From positions 11,992,755-12,056,754 of the forward strand of contig OY365822.1 in NCBI GenBank assembly GCA_959347315.1: a DNA stretch of 64,000 nt, written 5' to 3'. Each line of letters starts with the position of its first letter. Within the stretch, counting starts at the first letter, position 1. This DNA comes from Bimastos eiseni. Its lineage: Eukaryota; Annelida; Clitellata; Crassiclitellata; Lumbricidae. The notes beneath the pieces are model-generated. The model was not told the origin of the DNA and ran no database searches. It saw only the letters and a list, made by a program, of their open reading frames with translations. Positions 12,044 to 19,959 of this stretch are shown here, piece by piece. A program made the position numbers and the translations under genes.

Positions 12044-12256
12044 GTGAATGCTCTGGCAATGGTCTACAGGCAGTGCGGCCAAGAGCTGTGCCGGGCCGAT
12101 CCAGCCGCGTTCGATAGCCTCGTCTGCAACCTCAGGGATGCCTTCATCAAGGGCACAGATGTGCAGAGCAACTCCATCTTGCTCATGCTCATCGAGCTAT
12201 ACGCCAGTAACTGGAAGCTCAGCGACGTTGCGAAGGAATACTACGGGCTCCTCTGA
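12044..12256 (+). CDS. MIF4G-domain protein, last exon
   Basis: The acceptor TTTTACCTGTCCAG opens phase 0. The exon reads VNALAMVYRQCGQELC, then DSLVCNLRDAFIKGTDVQSN and SILLMLIELYASNWKLSDVA, and finishes KEYYGLL before TGA 12254-12256. The end pattern LL-x-x-(I/L)E-(L/F)-x-A-x-x-W followed by a Y-Y pair near the C-terminus matches MIF4GD-type and CTIF-type proteins rather than eIF4G, which continues much further. GC content is clearly higher than in the flanks. I place the gene in the CTIF/MIF4GD group, whose members act in mRNA translation, without choosing between them. Confidence 0.85.
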   Translation: MNALAMVYRQCGQELCRADPAAFDSLVCNLRDAFIKGTDVQSNSILLMLIELYASNWKLSDVAKEYYGLL

Positions 12257-12300
12257 ACGGTTGGTTTGTCTCGTGCGTTCGTTCGCTTGATTGTTGAGCA

Positions 12301-12842
12301 TTATGTAATGAGTATGCTGCAATGTGTGAGTAGCAATGAGTATGCTGTAACTAGTATGCTGTAATGAGTGAGTTGTAAGGATAATGTGTAATGAGTATGC
12401 TGTAATATGTGAGTAGCAATGAGTATGCTGTAATTAGTATGCTGTAATGAGTGAGTTGTAAGGATAATGTGTAATGAGTATGCTGTAATGAGTATTTTTG
12501 CATTGAGCATGCTATTATGAGTATGTTGTAATGAACGTGTTTTAATGAGTATGATGTTATGAGTATGTTGTAATGAGTATGTTATAATGAGCATGTTGTA
12601 AAGACAATTCTGTAATGAGAATTCTGTGATGAGTATTCTGTAATGAGTATGTTGTAATGAAGTATGTTGTAATGAGAATTCTGTAATGACAATTCTGTGA
12701 TGAGTATTCTGTAATGAGTATGTTGTAATGAAGTATGTTGTAATGAGTATGTTGTAATGACAATTCTGTAATGAAGTATGTTGCAATGAATATGCTGTAG
12801 TGATTGAGTTGTAATGAGTATGTTGCAATGGGTTTGCTGTTG
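12301..12842. repeat. Minisatellite of TAATGAGTATGCTG-like units, array 2
   Basis: More than 500 bp of 12-14 bp units (GTAATGAGTATGCT, AATGAGTATGTTG, GTAATGAGAATTCT) begin 45 bp after the MIF4G stop codon and so probably lie in the 3' UTR. The left part repeats the exact order of variants seen at 7125-7255. Long minus-strand frames here are artefacts of the repeat. Confidence 0.9.
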
Positions 12843-12897
12843 TTTTTGGTCCGATTGCAATTATGATCAAGCAATTGCGATTGTAAAGTAATGTAAT

Positions 12898-13085
12898 AGA
12901 CTACTTATATAGCGCCACTCAAATCAGAGGCGCTTACTGCTCAACACAAAGCTAAACCAAGAAAAGGAAAGTCTTCAGGCGCTTCCGGGAGGCAGCAGGG
13001 GAAAGAGAGAGCAGCTCAACCTGAAGAGGAAGGGGGGAGGCTGTTCCAGCTGGTGGGACCCGCATAAAACTCTTTGTGCCCTCTC
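12898..13085 (-). mobile_element. Antisense L2-type LINE tail
   Basis: ACTTATATAGCGCCACTCAA, GAGGCGCTTACTGCTCAACA and a following GGAGGCTGTTCCAGCTGG have the usual look of an antisense LINE 3' region, with (TAATGTAATAG) at its left edge as the remnant of the variable end. Confidence 0.6.
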
Positions 13086-13948
13086 TCTTTCCGCTTTTAT
13101 GCTTGCTTAAGTTTCTTTCTTTTTCTGCTTTCAGATATGGGACAATTTGTTGCTGGTGAGGTTATTGCGTTTCCATGAAATGAACTTTTGCAAACTGTTT
13201 GTGCCCTAGCTTTGACTTACTAGCATGGACTGATTTTGTTTTTGAATTTTAGTCGGGGTTTACATGTTTACAGTAACCTTGATGTATATACAATATTATA
13301 CATTCCTACAAAGCGGTTCTGTTTCAGTTTGGTTTTTCATATGAAACAGTTTGTGGATTTGTGCTTTCTCTGAAAGCCATGTAGAACCTGTTACTAAGTG
13401 ACTGCAGTTCAGTTAAGTATGCATGTGCAAAGTTCGTGTTCACGGCACAGTATGTAAGGTTTTTTGCAAGTTACGTACGGAGCAGTTTCAAGACGTTCTA
13501 AACATCTAAAAGTTGTTCTGTTGCAGATTTTGTTTTCCTATGTGAAGCAGTTGGAGAATAATTTGATTTTGTTCTTACAAGTTTTCTGTGCAAAGCACTC
13601 AATGCTTTGTGAGTACAACCTAGTTGAACCGTCATTCGGTACACTGGTAATGTTGCCAGTGTAGTTTTCCAGCATGTTGCATGTTCAGATAGCTCTATGG
13701 TGGCTTTCTAAGCATGGAGCAAATGTTGGCTTCTGTTTAACAGAGCGTTTTGGTATGAGGTAATCTTTTGTTTGTGACTCTGTAAGTAGCATTAAGTAAC
13801 TGCACTTATGTACGAGTCAGAGTGGTTAGTTCAGACATGTGCCAGTCGACCAGTGCTTTGTACCTCAGTTTGTAACCTTTCTGTTGTGACTGGTGCTTTT
13901 CACTAGCATGTGGGAAATTTAATAAATGCAATGTAGATGTGTAGTGAA
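13086..13948. other. Intergenic stretch, no gene recognised
   Basis: This T/G-rich DNA contains several related words (AAGTTTTCTGTGCAAAG, TTGTTCTGTTGCAGATTTTG, TTCTGTTTCAGTTTGG), so it may be an old degenerate tandem repeat of about 200-250 bp. No convincing coding sequence was found. Confidence 0.35.
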
Positions 13949-14228
13949 TAAGGCTCTCTACGGGTACCCGCCCGAAGCCAACTACCCGGGTAATGAAATC
14001 GGTTTTCGGATACCCGAAATTCTGTAAAAATGCACGATTTTACCTGAACATATGCCAGAAATATACCATTGGTCATATTGGCTGACTGCCCGCTGTGCCC
14101 GGGTAATGAAATCGATTCTTGGGTGCCTGACATTCTGTAAAAATGCGCAATTCCCTACATTTCCTAACAAAATATCCGCGCGGTCGGGTAACCCGGGCTG
14201 TGATTTCAACATTTTGTTAACAGCCTTA
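13949..14228. mobile_element. hAT-like MITE family C, copy 1
   Basis: The ends are TAAGGCT and AGCCTTA. The flanks GTAGTGAA (13941-13948) and GTAGTGAC (14229-14236) form an 8-bp target-site duplication with one mismatch, which is the hAT length. The body carries ACGGGTACCCG, ACCCGGGTAATGAAATCG and CATATGCCAGAAATATACC, all shared with the copy at 56230-56633. It has no coding capacity. Confidence 0.8.
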
Positions 14229-14334
14229 GTAGTGACTTTGTGCTTTAAAAATTGGTGCTTTAGCAATGTTAAGTTGAAAGTTATGGCCCACCAGAGGTTT
14301 CCTGTACCCTGGTCTCCTCTTTACCCACAAGGGT

Positions 14335-14580
14335 CACCTTGTCACCTTCTGCTCTGGTTGTTCCACGTATGCACTTTACTAAGGCCCAGTCCAGGAGCTT
14401 CCCTATGTTCATTTTGAAACTGTCTTCCACATTCCCTGCACCTGGAATTACCAGCCCTCTCAACTTCCCAGTTCCAGAGACACTTTAAGGCTTTCCTGCT
14501 TTCTAGCCAAAGCTCAGATGCCTGTTGAAAGTGTGGCTGATTGTGAGTGTCGCTATACAAATATTACACTGCATTGCAAT
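14335..14580 (+). mobile_element. Probable L2-type LINE 3' region, degraded
   Basis: CACTTTAAGGCTTTCCTGCT followed by GTGAGTGTCGCTATACAAAT and an (ATTACACTGC) end resembles the other L2-type tails. The coding part is no longer readable. Confidence 0.4.
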
Positions 14581-14778
14581 AACTTTGCTTGTGTCTATCA
14601 AAGGGACTGGTTTCAAAATGTGCTGTATCATTACTCCCAAGTTGATTGCTGTCAACTATAATGTGCCATTTGACCAAGTACTCAATGGGTTCTCTCTTAA
14701 CTGAAATAGTTTTAAACTTTGCAAACAGCAGTAGCATAACCAGAAACCATTTTCACTTAAGATAGGTATTTATTTATT

Positions 14779-14999
14779 TCCGAAATTTGATACCGCCCTT
14801 CTTCCTACATCTTTTGCTCCGAAATGCATACACACGCCTCGACGGTGCAATTGCAGTTGTACTGCAGAGCAATGGTGCGCGAAGGACTTGCTCAAAGTCC
14901 CTACACAGTGACGCCCCGGACGAGGCTCGAACCTGCGCGCTCACCACACACTGAATGTTACGGGCTGACCGCTCTAACCGATCGGCCACTGTGCCACAC
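14779..14999 (-). mobile_element. Composite SINE S1 (tRNA-like head, L2-like tail), best preserved copy
   Basis: On the minus strand it begins GTGTGGCACAGTGGCCGATC, then GGTTAGAGCGGTCAGCCC (A-box region), GCAGGTTCGAGCCTCG (B box) and a body with CTTTGAGCAAGTCC. It ends in GGAAGAAGGGCGGTATCAAA. The tRNA-like head, unrelated body and LINE-like tail are the classic SINE plan. Confidence 0.8.
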
Positions 15000-15329
15000 T
15001 GTGTATGGTAGTTAGTGGGCAAGTATTTCATTTAATGAACTATTGTAATGGTACAGCCAGTGCCATTAGCTACAACAACAAAAATTCAAGCTTTGGCAGT
15101 AGTCCAAGTTCATCTAACTATGTGTCATGAAGTTAAAATTTTGCATTGTTTTGCAGAATTCTTTAATTTAAAGGTTTCACATCTGTATTTTTCAAGTTTC
15201 AGTTCCACAGTGACTGTCAACTATGACAGAATCCTAGCCTTCAGCTCCTTCCGACTTCATGCAGCCAGGCTTGTGCCCAGACCCTGTAGTAAATGACTTC
15301 CTGGCATCCTTTGAATATAATGAAAGAGG

Positions 15330-15800
15330 TGTTAAATGCCTTAACAGTGTAGTTAGAATGTCCTTGACCGTCAATTGATTGCCTTCAAGGCAGTCATGGT
15401 AATGTCTTTGGTAAACCATTGGATTGTCTTTGAGTTGCCATGACATTGAGAGTGGCACCTTATTGGAATGTCTTTGAGATGTTATAGTATTGTCTTTAAT
15501 TTCTTAGGAGGTTTTGGAGCTGCCATGACAATAAGGTTGGCACCTTATTGGAATTTTTTAGGATCACAGTATTGCCTTTGAGAAGTCATAGTATTGTTTT
15601 TGAATGTCATAGGATGTCTTTGAGTTGCCCTGACGATGAGGTTGGCACCTTAATGGAATGTATTTGAGAGGTGATAGTATTGTCTTTGATAGGTCTTTAA
15701 TGTCACAAGAGGTCTTTGAGTTGCCATGACAATGAGATTGGCACCTCATTGAAATGTTTTTGAAAGGTGTAAGTATTGTTTTTGAAACGTCATTGCCATT
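15330..15800. repeat. Tandem repeat of about 100 bp in the intergenic region
   Basis: Units contain GTATTGTCTTTGA, GAGTTGCCATGACAATGAG, TTGGCACCTTATTGGAATG and TTTGAGAGGT in a fixed order. At least four diverged copies are present. Confidence 0.8.
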
Positions 15801-16198
15801 CACGATATGTCGCTCTCTATAGAGGGGCCTGTCTTGATTGACAAGGTATAAGTCGTTGGCGTCTCATTAATTGTGCCCGGAATCCTGCATAGAGCGTAAA
15901 CTAAACAGTGTCAAGCTGAACCTAAAGCGACATCAAGACTGCTTCTCTGTGACAGAAACGGGAAATGTGCAGAACTTGAAAAGAGACCACCTACTACATG
16001 TAACAGCCATTTCAGAGTGCATTAGATTTGCTCTGAAAGTCAGTAGATTGAATTAACTATAGATGTTAGGTTAGATTAGATATAGAAGTCCTTAGCATTG
16101 ATTAGCCATAGAGGTCCTTAGAATATATTAGCTTTAGAAGCTGTTATAACATTAGCTCTACGTGTAGATGTCATTAGATTTGCTATGTTAGATTACAG

Positions 16199-16731
16199 CA
16201 GCGATTCCCAACCTGTGACCCGTGAGCCAAAACAGCAGAGCCGTTCCGAGGAAGGTGGACATTGGGACCTAGGACTCGGGCGCAAATGTGGAAAGGGCGC
16301 AAATTTCAGGATTGAATAACTTATTATTCGATGAAATGCACTATTTTCAAAATGTGGGGGCTCCAAATTGATGCTACGCACAGGGCGCAATTAGCTAGGC
16401 ACACGGCACAATTTTAGATCGGTACGGCCCTGCAAAAATGGCCTTCGCCCTATCAAATATTTGAGAAAATATATGTGCAAAAAATGAATATTTGACAGAA
16501 AAAATTTTCTATTATAAATTATTATATTTTTTGATTGCTAAAGTATCAAGTGAGTAAACTTTAAATAAATATTACTAATTTAAAATGATTTTAAACCGGA
16601 ATTTATCCATGTGTAATTTGATTCTTTTCGAAAATAAAAATCTGTTGAAATTTAAAATAATTATTTTTAGTCGTGTGGCCCATCATGTTAAATAAAAGTG
16701 GCTCTTAGTCGAAAAAGGTTGGGAACCACTG
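16199..16731. mobile_element. hAT/Charlie-like MITE with 8-bp target-site duplication
   Basis: The ends CAGCGATTCCCAACC and GGTTGGGAACCACTG are near-perfect inverted repeats of the type CAGTGGTTCCCAACC, known from Charlie-like hAT elements. The flanks GATTACAG (16191-16198) and GATTATAG (16732-16739) differ by one base. The 533-bp body is AT-rich and non-coding and contains a second element at 16236-16432. Confidence 0.85.
16236..16432. mobile_element. MITE family D, nested inside the Charlie-like MITE
   Basis: The ends CAGAGCCGTTCCGA and TCGGTACGGCCCTG pair, and the flanks CAAAACAG and CAAAAATG match at six of eight positions. The body (GGGCGCAAAT, GGAAAGGGCGCAAATTTCAG) recurs at 53268-53441. 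Confidence 0.7.
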
Positions 16732-16887
16732 GATTATAGATTAGCTGTAGAAGTCACTTGTAGCAGGCAATGGGTAGCGACAACCCCAAGAGTCATTCGT
16801 TGGACTGTACGAAAGTTTGTGTCATTTGCGTATTTATAAATATACACGGTGACGTGTCGTGATGACGTCTGTCCGGCGCCTCCTCCT

Positions 16888-17198
16888 CTATCCGAAGTCC
16901 TTGAGGATGTGCCACTGGACAACTTCCTGTCTCGTCTTGGCAAACATCTCGTTCCAGTGCTTGACCTCCATGCTGCCGCTCTTGCTTCCGAGCAGAACCT
17001 GACCGATCGGTTCGTTGCGGCCCATCCGGTCGTAGTCCATGACGCTGATGATGAGGCTTGTCTGTCGGACGCGTTCGTAGGGAACGGTGAAGACGAAGGA
17101 CTCGTCGAAGACCGGGTTCAACGTGCGCTCCTTCGTTGCCGTCTTCTTCTTCTCCGTCTTTTTTCCGTCCAACAGGACCCAGACCTTTACGTAAGGAT
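16888..17198 (-). CDS. SYT7: Synaptotagmin-7-like, last exon (most of C2B)
   Basis: Read on the minus strand after the acceptor GGTGGCCAG, it enters in phase 1 and gives DPYVKVWVLLDGKKTEKKKT, then TLNPVFDESFVFTVPYERVR, VMDYDRMGRNEPIGQVLL, VKHWNEMFAK, and WHILKDFG before the stop. The polybasic KKTEKKKT strand, NPVFDESFVF, the VMDYD Ca2+ loop and the WHxL end are all typical of synaptotagmin C2B domains, which bind phospholipid, SNAREs and Ca2+ at the exocytic membrane. The last acidic loop position is Glu (RNE) where Asp is usual. SYT7 is chosen mainly from the C2A exons. Its 3' end faces the 3' end of the MIF4G gene. Confidence 0.92.
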
Positions 17199-17235
17199 CT
17201 GGCCACCACGACAGATATCATCGACGGTAAACCAT

Positions 17236-17372
17236 AGTATTATTATTATTGCTATTATTTTTATTATTATTTTTATCATTATTATTATCATTATCGTCAT
17301 TATTATCACCATCGTCATTATCAGTATTATTATTATTGTTATTATTATTATGATCATCATCATCATATTTAT
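17236..17372. repeat. TTA/ATC imperfect trinucleotide repeat
   Basis: This is a mixture of (TTA)n, (TCA)n and (CGT CAT) words just inside the last intron of the synaptotagmin gene, about 40 bp from the C2B acceptor. Confidence 0.85.
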
Positions 17373-17608
17373 TCGTGAACCAACGGACACGGATACATGC
17401 AGACTCATAATTATTATGAGTTCGTTATTACTAGGGCCTATACTTTAAAGTCAGTCAGTTCCTGGTCTCGCTATAGTTCCATAATGGAACTTCCATTCAG
17501 GGTCTGAGGGGCCCAGAACTGACAGAGTTTCCGACTTGGAGTGCGACGGACAGACGCTGAATGAGTTGACTGGTTATTATTATTATCATTATTATTATTA
17601 TTATTATT

Positions 17609-18082
17609 AGGGCTGTGCCGAATATTCGCTTCATATTAGTTTCGGAATCGAATAGTTGGCCAGATAGCTATTCGGTATTCGGCCGAATAGTAGCGGTCGG
17701 ACCGAATACGAATAGTGTTCACATGACATCCGTTTATGCACAAGCGACGGCTGCTATGGAGAGGGCTGGAGTAACCCTCTAATGCTTAGAGCACAGTATC
17801 GCAGCGTCAACCGTCTCATTTCTAAGTTTAGTGAAAAATTAGTTCCATTCCTAGTTCACACAGACTGGCAGAAGGATGCAAAAATTACATGTAGTTACCG
17901 TAACTGTTTACTTTTATATATTATGTTTAAATTTGCTGAACTGAAACTTGCTCACATTTGAGATTTTTAAATTTGTCGGAAGACCTATTTTGTACACTAT
18001 TCGTATTCGTATTCGGTAGAATAGCTGGCCCAATTATTCGTATTCGGCCGAATTGTGAAAATCACCTATTCGGTGCAGCCCT
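17609..18082. mobile_element. hAT-like MITE family E inside a TTA tract
   Basis: The ends AGGGCTGTGCCGAATA and TATTCGGTGCAGCCCT are inverted repeats with two mismatches. The subterminal regions are packed with short ATTCG/CGAAT words (TATTCGGTATTCGGCCGAAT, TATTCGTATTCGGCCGAATT). The 474-bp element is non-coding. Target duplication cannot be judged because both flanks are TTA repeats. Confidence 0.75.
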
Positions 18083-18083
18083 A

Positions 18084-18545
18084 GTTATTAATATTATTAT
18101 TATTATAATTTTATTATTATTTATATCATTATCATCGTCATTTTCATTATTAATATCATCATCACTATTGTTATTAGGCCTATTAATTATTATTATTCTT
18201 TTTATTATTATAATTTTAGTAATAATTATTATTATCGTCGTCGTCGTCATCATCATCACAATCAACTCAACTATAATACGCTACACTGATCGCACACTGT
18301 CGTGTTACATCGAGACCCAAGAAGAAGAAAAGCGAAGGGAAGACGGACTGCGTGGCTGAATACAAGGAGACGATAGTAGTTGAAGATTGGTTGAGTGCTT
18401 ACACTGCTTAGCCAACGATAGACCTACTGTTAATGGCTTCAATGGTGATGACCCATAGTCGTCGTCGTCATCATCATCATCATCATCGTATTAAATCATC
18501 ATCATCATGACCATCATCATCATCATCATAATGATTCATCATCAT
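18084..18545. repeat. TTA, TCG and ATC trinucleotide repeats
   Basis: (ATT)n lies at 18084-18240, (CGT)n/(CAT)n at 18235-18262 and (CAT)n at 18462-18545. All are in the intron between the two C2B exons. Confidence 0.85.
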
Positions 18546-18599
18546 CAACGACACGAACTGATTAAATAATTAAATTGCTTGTTAATTCAACTGTTGTAG

Positions 18600-18725
18600 C
18601 GATTATATTTATGTCTAGTAGTTTAACAACACTGTGTTATAAGAAAGAGTATCAGCGTCGCCCTCCCACTTTATCCGGGCTTGGGACTGGCGCTGCCAAA
18701 GTGAAAGCAGTGGAGGAGTTGTGTA
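18600..18725 (+). mobile_element. Dispersed repeat family G (TGGGACTGGC), copy
   Basis: AGTTTAACAACACTGTG, AGCGTCGCCCTCCCACTTTA, CGGGCTTGGGACTGGC and GTGGAGGAGTTGTG occur in the same order in five other copies (29470, 40905, 47255, 48745, 50195). The nature of the family is not known to me. Its ends and any target duplication could not be fixed. Confidence 0.6.
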
Positions 18726-18824
18726 TCTGTGTAGCGTTTAAGCGTAACATTTATATGTACGTAATTGTGTTGCTTTGTACACAACTGTATATGATGTATG
18801 TATGTATGCAAACGGTTTTCCTGC

Positions 18825-18939
18825 CTGATAATCCGTTGAGATCTTTTGCTTTTAGTTGTCTCGCTTCGTGGATGGAGACGGTCAGCTGCCCAGTGGTCGG
18901 TTGATAGCAGAGCCCGATGTTTACTTCGCCCAGTCTCCC
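18825..18939 (-). CDS. SYT7: Synaptotagmin-7-like, first C2B exon
   Basis: The exon follows the acceptor GTTGGTACAG on the minus strand (phase 0) and reads GRLGEVNIGLCYQPTTGQLT, then VSIHEARQLKAKDLNGLS. G-E-x-x-(L/I)-x-L-C-Y-x-P is the canonical start of C2B in synaptotagmins, and AKDL carries the first Ca2+-loop Asp. To join the next exon (DPYVKVW) in phase 1 the exon must end after TCAG at 18825. The following bases are GCAGGA, a GC rather than GT donor. No GT donor nearby gives the conserved S-D-P junction. Incoming phase 0 agrees with the donor of the C2A exon at 24225. Confidence 0.9.
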
Positions 18940-19209
18940 CTGTACCAACAGACACGAAGAACGATAAAGATGTCGATAATATAGGCGCCTTTGAAATGCG
19001 CCGCCTCTAACGACCCAGCCCGTCTTTGACGTTCACCGCCGCTTTGATGCCATGTCGGCTGTGCGTCGGTAACGCCCGTGCTGTGTGAAGTGTTCGGTCT
19101 AGGTGACACAATTTCGGCTGTTTTCGCCGAAAACGACATCGTAATTACGAGACTAAGGCAATCGCAAATCTGTCGTCCCAAATTCAACCCCTTCAACAGA
19201 AGAGAAACG

Positions 19210-19395
19210 GTACAAGCTTCAGTTGGGAGCGCCTATGAATAGACTTCTTAACGGAGCACTGTGTAAATGTTCGACATGAATGAATATTCGCAATGTCAGA
19301 ACTTGAAGATGCTCAGCGCTCGTAAATAAGCTAGTGCCCTTCGCTTGACTTTCGAGTAGCACTTGAGAAGTTTGGAGATTACGATTACGAACTCA
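19210..19395 (+). mobile_element. Dispersed repeat family H with L2-like end
   Basis: GACTTTCGAGTAGCACTTGA and AAGTTTGGAGATTACGATTA recur at about 56735-56795 and 61440-61515. Just upstream, ACGGAGCACTGTGTAAATG followed by ATGAATGAAT is a degraded L2-type tail. Confidence 0.5.
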
Positions 19396-19429
19396 TGACC
19401 TCAAGGGATTCGCGTTTCAGAGCATGACA

Positions 19430-19560
19430 TTTATGAAGAAGCACTGATTGATTGATTGAATACTGATTGATTGATTGATTAGTTGGTTGGTTATTTGATT
19501 GGTTATTTGATTGGTTGGTTGTTTGATTGATTGAACGATCGATTGATTGGTTGATCGATG
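19430..19560. repeat. GATT/GGTT tetranucleotide repeat
   Basis: (TTGA)n and (TTGG)n words alternate over about 130 bp. Confidence 0.9.
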
Positions 19561-19959
19561 GCTACTGTCATTTTCACCCGGTCTTAAAATATTTCGTTGC
19601 ATTGAAGGTATGGCACTACAAAAATAACCCAATAGATTCATATTCGCACGTAGATCGAAAATTACAGGACTGAACAGACTTACACTTACTTATACTGTTT
19701 GTCGGCTTATCGATAAACTCTGTTTACGTTGTCTATAGCTGCAAACAGACAGCTTATACAACATTTGTCTGACGATTTAACACTAGGCCTACAGCCTTAG
19801 ACTATACTTGGATTATAATATAATTTTAAGACTTAAAGCTGTGACCTTAAAGCTGAAAAGTTTCCTATGTACAATTACTCAAAATGAGTGATTTTAATTG
19901 ATTTCCTAACAACTAATGAATTAATACCCATTATAATTATTTCACGATCGTTCATATGA

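Noticed and set aside
12301..12874. A 189-residue minus-strand frame with repeated ITAYSLQHTHY
   Set aside because: It is a minisatellite artefact: the same pattern is read in three overlapping frames.
14779..14999. A functional tRNA gene
   Set aside because: A and B boxes are present, but the cloverleaf stems do not close, and the unit recurs with a fixed unrelated body and tail, so it is a SINE.
16849..17448. A 199-residue plus-strand frame over the C2B exon
   Set aside because: It is the antisense shadow of the conserved C2B exon and continues into a TTA repeat.
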